64,000 nucleotides of DNA from Protea cynaroides (Eukaryota > Streptophyta > Magnoliopsida > Proteales > Proteaceae), in the NCBI GenBank assembly GCA_028583415.1, contig CM053276.1:8586663-8650662 (forward strand). The letters run 5' to 3'. A model generated the notes under the pieces. It had not been told where the DNA came from. It saw nothing but the letters and a program-made list of their open reading frames with translations, and ran no database searches. Of this stretch, positions 47,960 to 58,838 are shown piece by piece (the first letter of the stretch is position 1; the number at the start of each line of letters is the position of its first letter). Both the position numbers and the translations under genes were made by a program.

Positions 47960-48860
47960 GTTATGTAAAAATTTGGTTCGGTTTCGATATGATGGAAATG
48001 AAATCTACATATGATTTAGTATATTGATCAGCATACAATTCAGTATAAAACTCTGTATATAAATTTGTATAAAAACTACATATAAATCTGATACAATTTT
48101 GTGTCTAAAACAGTATGTCCAGTGTATAAATCAGATACGTAAATCAGTATGTAAGTAATGATATTTGAATCTGTTACTGGTATATGAATATGATATAGAA
48201 ACTGACCCAAATTCACCGTAAGTACTGATATACTGGACTATATATAAATAATGATACTGATATAATAAATTTGGACTGAATATGGTCCTAGATTGCATAT
48301 GTAATGTGGACTGAATATAAAACATACTAATATAATACTAGTCATACAATCTGGTATATATATACTGAACTGAAGTATAATATCTGTAATGAGTATGGAT
48401 TGTATATAAAATTTTTGGTCTGCCATACATGTAAACTGAACTGAGTATGAAACAAATCTAATATGCAATCTGATCTGGAACGATAAACCTGATCAAAATC
48501 TGGACTCGAAATCGATGTAAGTACAAACCAGTATATGTGAACATATTCTGATATCAGTCAGAAAATATAATTTAATGGACTGATATGCAAAACTGCTACT
48601 GATTTAACCACAGTATCTAAATCTTTAAAAACTGGTTTATATATACATATATAAAGGGACATAGATCTGAACCTATTATATATACTCATATGGAACTTTC
48701 CTTGAATCAGATTTTTTTTTTTTTTGTGGGTTTTAAAACTGGTACGAACCTCATATTATACCGATAAGAAAACTGAGATATGAATCTGGTATGACAATCT
48801 GAACAGAAAAACGGATATGAACCTGTATAAAAACTGATATTAAATCACCCTTACCACTTG
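47960..48860. repeat. AT-rich degenerate short repeats of the long LTR
   Basis: Variants of CAGTATATAAATCTG and CTGATATGAA repeat without strict period, as at 1380-1830 in the related LTR. Confidence 0.7.
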
Positions 48861-50150
48861 ATATTAGATCACTTTTTACCTCCCCCCTTGATCTAAACAT
48901 CAAATCCCTACTCAACGTGTGTAGAACAAAGAGAATGAGGTACTTACTTTGCAACCCTAGCTGCTGTCCTTCTTCTTCTTCTTCTTCCTTCTTTTTCTTT
49001 TTCTCCTTCTTCTTCTCTACCTTTTTTTTTCTCTCTCTCTCCATCGTTTTCTCTTTCCTTTCCCTCTCTCTCACGTTTCCCTTTTTTTTTTTTCCCTCTC
49101 CCTCTTTCTTTTCTCAGTAATTTTATATCCTTTTTTTTTCTTTTTTTTCTTTTTTTCTTTTCTTTCCTTTTCTCTCACCCTTTCTTGGTTTTTAGTTCCC
49201 TCTCTCTCTTCCATGGAGATATCAAACTTACTTTCCCACTCTAATTCTGTATTATTTTGGTAATTCCAATCCTATTATGATTCTTTCTTGGGAAATTTTC
49301 ACCTACCATCCAAAAAGATTTGGACAAATCACCTACAACCCAAGTTTTTTAAAAAAATCACCTACAAACCAAATTACACAAATGTTTATCAAAAAGATCC
49401 AAAAGCAACTAACAGAGCCGTTAGTTTCTGATGTCAGCAGTTAGAAAATACATGAATGACAATAATACCCTTATTGTAAGGGAAAAAATCCAATTTACCC
49501 TTACTTATTTTTTTCCTCCCTCCACAAGAAGGCGATTAAAGCCACAAGCAAAGAACACAACTCGTTCATCCTTAAAACTTAACAGAATCTCTTCGAAATT
49601 TAAGCCAGGAAATAAAAGCCCAGGAACAGATCTACTCTGAGGAATTCAATTGGAACCTCACAAGAGATCTCCTTTCAACAACAAATCCTAAACATGAGCA
49701 AAAAAGAAAAACGATTACTTGACCATAACGAAACAGAAGAAAAAGAGAATGTAAGAAAAAGCAACAGATAAAGTTTAAAAAAATAAAAATAAATTGAAAA
49801 GCAGACATTACGAAGAAGAACACCAGAAGAGATCATTCAGTTTCTAAGGAGCTCCAAAGAAAGCGAGAGTGAAGTATAGAGAGGAAGAAAATATCTGACC
49901 TCTCTTAAGAAAATCTTCGAAGGAATCCGATAATTAAAAAGACTTGTTGAGAGAGGCTTTGAAGAGGTAATTTGTATTCCGCATTACAGGGGCACAGAGA
50001 CAAACAATAGAAATAGAAAGAGAGGGAGTTCATATGTGAGAGACAATATTTGTCATATGGAATGCTGAATGAGGTTGTTTAATATATGTTATATTAAACA
50101 CCGAACCAGAAATCAAACATCTCTCTCTCTCTCTCTCTCTCTCTCTGTTA

Positions 50151-50309
50151 ATGGCGTTGCCTCCATCCATTTGCTCCTTTGGTTTTCTGCTCACCCAACG
50201 ACTTCGGAGCTCTAAAAGCCTCTCCACTCAGTTCACTCTCTTCTCCATTCACTTTCACGCTCTCCCACATCGGTGCCCATCTCTGGATGATTCTCCACTG
50301 AAGTCATAT
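50151..50309 (+). pseudogene. Captured gene fragment in the Mutator-like element, part one
   Basis: An ATG at 50151, after a (CT)n leader at 50120-50145, opens MALPPSICSFGFLLTQRLRS and continues in frame, rich in Ser, Arg and Phe, to the gypsy insertion at 50310. Composition resembles an organelle-targeting N-terminus, which is inference only. The frame continues beyond the gypsy element at 57204. The source gene was not recognised. Confidence 0.55.
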
Positions 50310-51677
50310 TGTCACACCCTAATTCTGAACCAACCAGAATGGTGTGAGTGAACCGTCATTGAACCAACGGTTTATACCAGGATCTCGAATAGACCGTGTC
50401 CACTCATACAAACCATTGCACATAACCACAATCAGAATATAAATAGTACAGCGGAAGTCTTTAAAATAAATGAACTGAGTATCTATTGATAAATTTAAAT
50501 AAAATATCCAATTATTCAAAATTCAAACATAAAATATAATATCCTTACACCCATTTAATCCAACTGAAAATAACTGAACATAATTAAAAGCCAATCGAAG
50601 GTACACGCAGAAAGGGCACCCGCATGAAGCGCCATGCTCGTCCTCTCCTGCCTGTACATCCAAAGCAGCAACGCCACCATACATCGGAGCATTCATATAA
50701 TCATCCACCGTATAACCTGCATCATCATCTAAAAACAATGTATATACAAAGGGTGAACTCACAACTTAGCTCAGTAAGACAATCAGACAGTTTCACAATA
50801 TTATGCATGAGTAACAATCATTTTATGCTGTGGTCTGGTTTAAGTTTGCAATGTGCTATAGAAAGGTTTGGTGGCCGCCTCACCTCTATACACGAGTGTG
50901 AGGCACCGCACAGCAGATCACACTACCACCGGCCCACATGCACCCATCATGGAATAGAGATAGAGCTAAGGTATACCCGCACCTCCCCTGATACTCTACC
51001 CATACCAGTACCTAAGCCCCTACTGGCCAGGACTCACAAACTGGACTCGCAACTAATCAATCCTATATGTCATCAATGTAGGTTCTATCCCAGCACAGCC
51101 TTCTACGGCATAGAGATAGAGCTAGAGCGTGCAGGCCGGGCTGGAGACCACAATACCTCACCTCCCCCTGATACCCTATCCGCAACAAGCACACTAAGAT
51201 ATAACAATACGCAGGTAGACCCTATCCCAACATAACTCCCTACGGCATAGAGATAGAGCTAAAGCATCATGGACAAGCCAGCGTCGGCATCGGAGACCAC
51301 AGTGCCACATCACCATGGCCAGGCCAACATCAACATCGGAGACCACCGTACCACGACCTTCCCCTGATACCCCACCCGTACCAAGCATGTTAAAATAGAA
51401 TACTATAAAAGTGCCAGTATAAGGAATGATCCCAGGCCCCAGGCCCCATGCCCCACTCCACACACCAACGAAAACAATCACATCCTATCATGCATGAACA
51501 ATAATAATAACTGAAAGTAAAGGATGACATGTGAATATGCACAAACATCACATCATATATATTCAGGGTTATTAACAACGATTTACTGTCTATTAATTAT
51601 TAGGGTTTAGGTCAAATTCCCTTACCTGACGCTCGTTTGATAGCTTGCTCCACGTCGCAAGATCCAAACGGAATATC
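50310..51677 (-). repeat. Truncated 3' LTR of the gypsy element
   Basis: Nearly identical to 54951-56325, including three TAGAGATAGAGCTA motifs (50954, 51110 and 51246). It stops at GGAATATC (51670-51677), where the intact LTR continues for another 870 bases. Confidence 0.93.
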
Positions 51678-52588
51678 TCCGGCCTTGATCTTCAATTGGT
51701 GATACCCTGATCGAAGATCAATCTTCGAGAAAACCTTTGCACCCTGCAATTGATCGAACAGATCATCGATTCTAGGCAAAGGATACCGATTCTTGATCGT
51801 TAACTTGTTCAGCTCACGGTAGTCGATACGCAGCCGTACACTACCGTCCTTCTTCTTGACGAACAATACAGGTGCTCCCCATGGCGATATGCTTGGTCGT
51901 ATGAAACCTTTATCTAACAATTCTTGTAATTGGGTCTTCAACTCCTTTAACTCGGTAGGGGCCATCCTGTACGGTGCTTTAGACACAGACGCCGAACCTA
52001 GCATAAGGTCAATCACAAATTCTGTAGCCCTGTCTGGTGGTAGACCTGGGAGATCCTCTGGAAATACATATGGAAACTCTCGCACCACATCTAGATCTTC
52101 CATCTTTGGCACCTCAGCAGTGATGTCGACTACAGACACTAAATACCCCACTTTCCCCTTCTCTAAGCATCTCTTAGCTTTTAGGGCGGAGAGGATCAAC
52201 TTCTGCTTCCTAGGTAACTTGGTCCCAGTGAAGCTAAACTCCTTTCCCTTTTTGTCTGTAAGCACAAACTTCCTTTCACCACATAATAGGATAGCTGAAT
52301 GATGGCCTAGCCAATCCATTCCCAAGATGACATCAAAGTCTGCCATCTCGAGTAGTACCAGATTTGCTTTTAAGTCTCGGTCCTCAATACAAACTGTACA
52401 CAGCCCATAATATTCGGTCAAAGCTACCTCGACTCCTAACGGAGAGCGAACTATCAAGCTTCGGTTCAAGTGCTTGATCGGTAACTCCATTCGCTTCCCA
52501 AAGGAAATAGAAACAAAGGAGTGCGTGGCCCCAGAGTCAAAGAGTACTTTGGCAGGTATACCAGCTACATTTACAATTCCTGAACCCC
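51670..52588 (-). pseudogene. Gypsy protease and N-terminal reverse transcriptase, truncated
   Basis: Open on the minus strand. Protease-like DSGATHSFVS (aspartic active site DSG) is near 52540 and DFDVILGMDWLG near 52325. Reverse transcriptase follows: PYRMAPTELKELKTQLQELL, FVKKKDGSVRLRIDYRELNK, DLRSGYHQLKIKAGDIP. It ends abruptly before the catalytic box; the next 18 codons come from LTR sequence. Chromovirus-like (Tekay/Del type) by these motifs, which is inference. Cannot be active. Confidence 0.92.
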
Positions 52589-52612
52589 TTTTTTTTTTTT
52601 TTTTTTTTTTTT
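52589..52612. repeat. Homopolymer T tract
   Basis: An uninterrupted T run (A on the minus strand) exactly where protease homology ends and the antisense-gene region begins. It may mark an old junction. Confidence 0.9.
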
Positions 52613-52619
52613 TACCGGC

Positions 52620-52914
52620 CGCGACACTGTGGCGGTATGGAGAGACCGGTATAGTCGACCGGTCAGAATTTTCATTCTGACCGAAACATAGCGGTCGACT
52701 ATACCAGTGGGGAACCGGTCGACCGGTATGGGCAAAACCGTCGACCGATATGCCCAAAAAAAGGTTTAAAATCGTGAAAAGTGAGATTTTTCTCACTTTT
52801 CTTTCCTTCCTTCTCACCGGTGGTGATTTCCCTCTGGCTCCTGAGTTGCTACAGTCCGACCGGTCATCCTAGAAGTTGTTTTCAACCGATCCAGACTTAA
52901 TACATCACCTCCAG
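52620..52914 (+). promoter_or_regulatory. Upstream region of antisense gene with GACCGGT palindromes
   Basis: Contains repeated GTCGACCGGTATGG / ATAGTCGACCGGTCAG motifs (52645-52760) like those inside the LTR at 56410-56490 and 57005-57050. It is followed by pyrimidine-rich sequence and a splice donor CCAG/GTAAGC at 52914/52915. A role as promoter and 5' exon is inferred. Confidence 0.45.
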
Positions 52915-53354
52915 GTAAGCTTCCTCTCTTCATAACCAAATTTTACATAGTTCCCATATCGTTTTTAGTTGAAATTTTAGGTTTTTCTTCGATTGGAAGA
53001 TTCTAACCGTAGGAACTTCTTTCCTTCGGCTTAGAAAGGGTTTAGAGACCCCTAAGAGCAAAAGCCCTCAACAAATTTCGACTTCCACCGAAAGGTTTTC
53101 CTAAAAATCGAATTTTTCTAGTTTTTAACCTAGGTTTTGCAAAAATTTCGAATTTTTCTTGATTTTCTTCAATTTCTTAAATTTCTTGATGGAATTGCAT
53201 CTGATTGGTTTTCTTGAAGTGTACGGGGGTTACGTAAGTCCTCCTCCCCATGTTTTGGGTGAGTTCGAGGTTTTTTCCCAATTTACTGTCGTTATGTTGC
53301 CGAATTTTCGACAGTTTTTAACATTTTTCTTCTTTGTTTTCACTTGTTTTGCAG
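52915..53354 (+). other. Predicted 5'-UTR intron of the antisense gene
   Basis: GTAAGC donor and a T-rich TTTTCACTTGTTTTGCAG acceptor, 440 bases, placed five bases before the ATG at 53360. U/T-rich as plant introns are. Confidence 0.65.
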
Positions 53355-53359
53355 CTTAA

Positions 53360-54627
53360 ATGGCTCCACGGCGCGGTCTTGGCAAGCGTTCTTATGGCTT
53401 GGGCATGCGCGCTCCTTATCCATCAGTTCTACGGCTTGATGAGCTGTGGTTCCGTTCTGAGGCGGCACAGGCCCGCTTCCCTTGGTTCGATAATAAGACT
53501 ATTGAATCTGGCCGGCGTGTCAACTTGGAGCAGTTGTACAGGTTTGATGTGCAAGCGGCTTTCGACAGGCTTGGGTGGGTGCCTGTCATCACCTACAGTA
53601 AAACCACTCGCCCCAACCTGGTCAAACACTTTTATGCTAACCTGGAGCTTCATGGGGACGTCAATGATCCCAATCAGGGTAGGGACTTACGCATCACAGC
53701 TTTGTCAAGGGCGTCCATATTTCCTTTGATACTCATCAGCTGGCTGACTTGCTGGGGGTCCCCAATGATGGAGATTTATTATACTACCCTCCAAAAGTGA
53801 AGGGCTATTTGAGCGAGGATCTACGCCGAGAGATAGCGGAGCAAATACTCAATCCCGGGGCTCCTATGAAGGCGGCTAGCTTGAGACCTGCACCTCAGGT
53901 ATACAGTTGCATTATCCAACACAACATTGTGCCCCAGAGCGGTCACTACAGTGAGTTATCCCAACTCACTCAGTATATTACCTACTGTGTCTACACAGGG
54001 GAGCGGGTCTCTCTTCCCTACCTCATCATTCGGACTATGCATCAGGCGACTCTGGCCGATCAGGCCAGTAACCTCCCCTATGGCCGTCTCATCACCACTC
54101 TTCTGCGGCGCCTACGAGTGAGCATGAGGGGCGAGGTGGCTGTTGAGGATTCGATGACCTCCGACATCGACTGGGATGCCATCCTTAGGATGCAGATGGA
54201 CTCCCTGCCTGTTAGTGATGATGAGATGGAGGCTCGCCCTCGCCCACTCAGGAGGGTAGTAACCGCAGCCGCAGCAGCAGCAGCTAATGCGGCACATGCA
54301 GAAGAGGCTGAGAGTGATGATGGGGATGACGATGATAGGGCGGAGGATGTACCAGTGCCAGCTCCACAGCCTATACCTGCAGCACCACAGCCTACACCTA
54401 CAGCAGGACCGTCTCATCCCCCTTCGGACCCAGTGCTGAGCATGTTCACGGAGATCAGGGACACCCAGAGAGGCATCCTAGATTCCCAGCGAGAGATGGG
54501 TCAGGAGTTGGGGTGTCTAGCTCGTAGTCTACGGGTCACACAGGACCAAGTGCACTGGCTTAGGGTCGCTTACGAGCGAGATTATGACATAGCGGACCCT
54601 ATTCCTCCAAGGCCCCCTACCCCATGA
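53360..54627 (+). pseudogene. Plant-transposon-protein-like gene, antisense in the gypsy element
   Basis: Starts MAPRRGLGKRSYGLGMRAPY, just after a predicted splice acceptor, and ends with a stop at 54625-54627. It resembles the domain often annotated as putative plant transposon protein: VKHFYANLELHGDVND, then the segment beginning at the codon for VKGVHISFDTHQL and LADLLGVPN. The C-terminal third has an Ala run, an acidic stretch (ESDDGDDDDRAED) and Pro-rich sequence. One frameshift near 53710 separates two long open segments. Similar genes are known as additional antisense ORFs in some plant LTR elements; function unknown. The frameshift may be real or a sequencing error. Confidence 0.75.
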
Positions 54628-54935
54628 TAGAGTGTTATTTCTTTTCTTCTTTTGGTATATTTATGTATCAGCGTAACTGTCCGATTTGTGGACTGTACCC
54701 TATAGTACTATTACATTTGATACTCTCTTTTATGTTTAATGGAAGTTTTATGGTTTTCCTAACTAGTGCATGAGTATCATTAAATTTCATATATTTAATA
54801 TAGTATATTATGCTCTTTTTTAATCAGTCTCAGGTATCAAACAATGCTTAGGGTGTATTAAGATTTTTTAATTTTTCCTAACTCAGTTCATCGACTTAGT
54901 TAAGTGCAACATGGTTTGTTGGACAGAGCCTAAGG
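54628..54935. other. 3' flank of the antisense gene up to the primer-binding site
   Basis: AT-rich 3'-UTR-like sequence with several TATATTTA and AATGGA motifs. No further ORF. Confidence 0.5.
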
Positions 54936-54947
54936 GCTCTGATACCA
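54936..54947 (-). promoter_or_regulatory. Primer-binding site of the gypsy element
   Basis: The reverse complement is TGGTATCAGAGC, three bases from the LTR edge at 54951. It shows that the element's sense strand is minus. Confidence 0.95.
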
Positions 54948-54950
54948 AGT

Positions 54951-57198
54951 TGTACCCAATTCTGAACCAACCAGAATGGTGTGAGTAAACCGTCATTGAA
55001 CCAACGATTCACACCAGGATCTCGAATAGACCGTGTCCACTCATACAAACCATTGCACATAACCACAATCAGAATATAAATAGTACAGCGGAAGTCTTTA
55101 AAATAAATGAACTGAGAATCTATTGATAAATTTAAATAAAATATCCAATTATTCAAAATCCAAACATAAAATATAATATCCTTACACCCATTTAATCCAA
55201 CTGAAAATAACTGTACATAATTAAAATCCAATCAAAGGTACATGCAGAAAGGGCATTCGCATGAAGCGTCATGCTCGTCCTCTCCTGCCTGTACATCCAA
55301 AGCAGCAACGCCACCATACGTCGGAGCGTTCATATAATCATCCACCGTGTAACCTGCATCAACATCTAAAAACAATGTATATACAAAGGGTGAGCTCACA
55401 ACTTAGCTCAGTAAGACAATCAAACAGTTTCACAATATTATGCATGAGTAACAATCATTTTATGCTGTGGTCTGGTTTAAGTTTGCAATGTGCTATAGAA
55501 AGGTTTGGTGGCCGCCTCACCTCTATACACGAGTGTGTGGCACCGCACAGCAGATCACACTACCACCGGCCCACATGCACCCATCATGGAATAGAGATAG
55601 AGCTAAGGTATACCCGCACCTCCCCTGATACTCTACCCATACCAGTACCTAAGCCCCTACTGGCCAGGACTCACAAACTGGACTCGCAACTAATCAATCC
55701 TATATGTCATCAATGTAGGTTCTATCCCAGCACAGCCTTCTACGGCATAGAGATAGAGCTAGAGCGTGCAGGCCGGGCTGGAGACCACAATACCTCACCT
55801 CCCCCTGATACCCTATCCGCAACAAGCACACTAAGATAAAACAATACGCAGGTAGACCCTATCCCAACATAACTCCCTACGGCATAGAGATAGAGCTAAA
55901 GCATCATGGGCAAGCCAGCGTCGGCATCGGAGACCACAGTGCCACATCACCATGGCCAGGCCAACATCAACATCGGAAACCACCGTACCACGACCTTCCC
56001 CTGATACCCCACCCGTACCAAGCATGTTAAAATAGAATACTATAAAAGTGCCAGTATAAGGAATGATCCCAGGGCCCCATGCCCCACTCCACACACCAAC
56101 GAAAACAATCCATGACAATCACATCCTATCATGCATGAACAATAATAATAACTGAAAGTAAAGGATGACATGTGAATATGCAAAAACATCACATCATATA
56201 TATTCAGGGTTATTAACAACGATTTACTGTCCATTAATTATTAGGGTTTAGGTCAGATTCCCTTACCTGACGCTCGTTTGATAGCTTGCTCCACGTCGCA
56301 AGATCCAAACGGAATATCACAAGGTCCTACAATATTATTAAGGTTTCATTAGAATAGTTTCTTAGGGTTTCACGTTGGTCGAAAAACCAACAAAGTCCAA
56401 AACCAGCTTTTCAGAGCTGACCGGTCGCAACATACCGGTTGCAGCTCTGTGAAAACTAGCAACCGGTATGGTCGACCGGTATGTCTCCGGAAGACCATAC
56501 ATTAGGTTTTTCGACTGTCGTCGATCAATCTCCATGGACTTCCAGAGTTTCTCCTATCCATTCTAAGTCTGAGCTTTGAGTTAGAATTATCTCCAACTCA
56601 TTCAAATCTAGTTTCGATGAATATCATCCTAGAACTCGAATCTAGGGTTTGACGGAAAATTAGGGTTTAATGGCCAATTAGGGTTTAGATCAATACCATC
56701 CTAGAGTCATAGAGTAATAAGAATGATTAAAACACTTACCGTCGACTGGCGTAAGGTGAGCGTCGTCGAACGGCAATGGCGGCACTTCCTTCTTCTTCCT
56801 AGCTTCTTCTCCTTTTCAACCTCCTTCTCCTCTCTAGGGTTTGTGAGAGATAATGGAAAGGGTTTGAGGAGGTTTAGAGGTGTTTATATAGGCTAGGATT
56901 AGGGTTTAGTAAGCCTCTTAGGATTAGGAAAGTCTTAGGATTCGGAATTGGGAAAGTGGGACCCGTAGAGATCCAATTCTGGATCTCCGTAGTCAACTGC
57001 ACAGAGTTGACCGGTCAACCGGTATGTAGACCGGTACCATCGACCGGTCAACATAAAATCATGATTATCTGACCGTCTTTGGTCCGATTTCATACCTGTT
57101 TGTCACCCGCTCGTCCCGTCTGGCCCGGTGATGATCGGAAGACCTGCTACGACATGAAATCAAGGTTTAGACCGGGTTTATGGAGTACGGGTCTTACA
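54951..57198 (-). repeat. 5' LTR of the gypsy element
   Basis: 2248 bases, TGTAAGACCCG...GGGTACA on the minus strand; it lacks a few bases of the usual GGGTGTGACA end. It contains three TAGAGATAGAGCTA motifs (55591, 55748 and 55884) and ACCGGT-rich palindromes at 56410-56490 and 57005-57050. Confidence 0.93.
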
Positions 57199-57203
57199 CA
57201 TAT

Positions 57204-57476
57204 CCTCACCCACTACATTGGAAAGAAGCGACTGATTCGAATTTTGACCCAGGAAAGGAATTGGGAAAATCCCTAGCGAACGGCTCTTTCTTAGTTTTAT
57301 TTCAACTAAGGCTGCCCGAATGCTGTTCACCGAGTAAAAACGGAGCTGAGTTTTTAAAGAGGATTATGAAACCTATAGCCCGCACTGATGTTGCCATCGC
57401 CAGAAAAAAAAAATCAAAATTTTTTTATCTCTCTCACTCAGAGCTCCAGTCAAAGCCGAAATCTAAGGTTTTCTAA
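57204..57476 (+). pseudogene. Captured gene fragment in the Mutator-like element, part two
   Basis: Continues the frame left open at 50309 once the gypsy element and one CATAT copy are discounted. Peptide begins with PHPLHWKEATDSNFDPGKEL and includes EFLKRIMKPIARTDVAIAR, then a Lys-rich end with a stop at 57474. Not recognised. The Lys-rich end over an A-run may be past the true captured exon. Confidence 0.5.
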
Positions 57477-58050
57477 AGCTCTTCTCCGCTTTGTTCTTTC
57501 TAATCGCTGTGAATGTATTTGTTCTTTTTTTGTAAAAAAAAAAGATTTGTTTTGACTTTCTTTTTTCTTTTCTTTTAAAATGAGAAGGGTATAAAGGTCT
57601 ACACACAATTTCAACTCTTTCCCATCAGTTAATGGACTAACGTTTGTGTAATTTGGGTGGTAGGTGATTTGCCCAAATCTTTTTGGGTGGTAGGTGAAAA
57701 TTTCCCTTCTTTCTTTTATTTATTGTCTAGCAACCAATAAGGTAATCAACATCTGGATAGGATTTGATTCCTATTCTAACTCTTTTGTTACCTGTAGTGG
57801 GTCCCATAACAGCCAGTGATTTAATATTTTAGGAAACTGATCTCATTAATAGATTTAATGTTAAATAATTAACAATTAAGATGCTAATCACGTGTTTAGT
57901 CAATATTCAGAATTTAAACTATGATATTTTAATCCAAAACATATTAAAGTGCCATTATTTTAACCCTAAGGCATAGTAATATGGATAACCTTATTTAAAA
58001 TTCTTTTCAACTAATAAAAAAAAAAAGAAACACAAATATGGGGCATTACA

Positions 58051-58838
58051 CTGCAACCCCCTTGGATCAAGCTTGCGAGGGATCGATGGTTACGAGCATA
58101 GCAGACACAACCAAAAACCTTCAGTAGATGGACAAAGTCGGAATGACCAAGCAATATGTCCAAAAGAGCTTTGTTGTCCATAATCCAGGATGGAAGGCTA
58201 TTGATAAGAGAAGTAGTAGTGAGGACTGCATCACTATAGAACTTTGATGGAACATGACTCTCAAACATTAGAGCTTTGGCAGTCTCGAGGAGATGACGGT
58301 TCTTTCTCTCCGCAATCCCATTTTAAGCAGGGGTATCAACATAACTGGTCTGATGGATAATCCCATTATCGGTCAAGTATTGTTAAAAAATACTTTTAAC
58401 ATATTCCTTACCATTGTCACTGCGAAGCATCTTCAGTTGGGTTTGGAACTACGTCTTGATCATACTGTGAAAGTAACGAAAGCACTAAAAGACTTCATTT
58501 TTGTGATGCATTAGGTAAACCCATGTGGTGCGACTGTGATAGTCAATAAAAGTTACAAACCAATGATGTCTAGTAATAAACGTAGTCCTAGCGGGACCCC
58601 AAACATCAGAATGGACTAGATCAAACATACCATTACTTACAGTAGGAGAAGGCAAATAAAAAGTCCGAGCCTGTTTAGCCAAAACACAAGCCTCACATAA
58701 TAGCTCGTCTTTATTACAATGTTTGATTAAAGTAGGAAAAGATGAGATAACACTTTTGTAGAAGGATGCCCAAAACGGCAATGCCACTGTTAGAGGGTAC
58801 TCAAGGCTGAATGGGATGAAGGTGGGGTATGGGTGTAG
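58051..58838 (-). pseudogene. Second copia element: GAG-pre-integrase and integrase
   Basis: Minus-strand CEACVLAKQARTFYLPSP, FDLVHSDVWGPA, HHWFVTFIDYHSRTTWVYLM and SLINSLPSWIMD are typical copia integrase. It has stops and frame changes, so it is a relic. It is cut at 58838 by the gypsy element and at 58051 by the solo LTR. Confidence 0.92.

Larger units (their letters stand above)
50310..57198 (-). mobile_element. Ty3/gypsy element with antisense gene in place of gag
   Basis: Flanked by a perfect 5-base duplication CATAT (50305-50309 and 57199-57203). On the minus strand: full 5' LTR (57198-54951), primer site (54947-54936), a 2.3-kb region holding a + strand gene, protease and N-terminal reverse transcriptase (52588-51670), then a 3' LTR remnant (51677-50310). 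The rest of pol, the purine tract and the first part of the 3' LTR are missing. The junction is an 8-base microhomology. Same LTR family as the solo LTRs in the LINE. Confidence 0.9.
49290..57706. mobile_element. Mutator-like element (Pack-MULE candidate) split by a gypsy element
   Basis: Ends are roughly 50-base inverted repeats (GGGAAATTTTCACCTACCA, then CCAAAAAGATTTGG.CAAATC). They are flanked by a perfect 9-base duplication TTCTTTCTT (49281-49289 and 57707-57715), the Mutator hallmark. Without the gypsy insertion (50310-57198) it is about 1.5 kb and has no transposase. Its interior carries an ORF with a 5' leader that looks like a captured gene start. Confidence 0.9.
46807..58050 (+). mobile_element. 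Long solo LTR in copia pol, split by a Mutator-like element
   Basis: Starts TGTCATGACCC at 46807 and ends GGGGCATTACA at 58050. Flanks are CCGCA (46802-46806) and CTGCA (58051-58055), a 5-base duplication with one change. Without the Mutator-like insert it is about 2.8 kb. It shares blocks with the LTR at 1-2909, in the same orientation. No gag or pol of its own is attached. Removal restores the copia frame, which supports both borders. Confidence 0.85.

Noticed and set aside
48751..49120. Lys/Glu-rich ORF and its antisense Ser/Phe-rich ORF
   Set aside because: Caused by the CTT-rich pyrimidine tract of the long LTR.
50624..51235. 203-aa ORF repeated at 55261-55839 with very similar protein
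   Set aside because: The similarity comes from the two LTR copies of one gypsy element. The ORF is antisense to the element, and the related LTR at 29509-29937 does not keep it as a full-length frame.
50954..51260. Evenly spaced repeats that recall a CRISPR array
   Set aside because: Only three copies, in the LTR of a plant retrotransposon; eukaryotic context.
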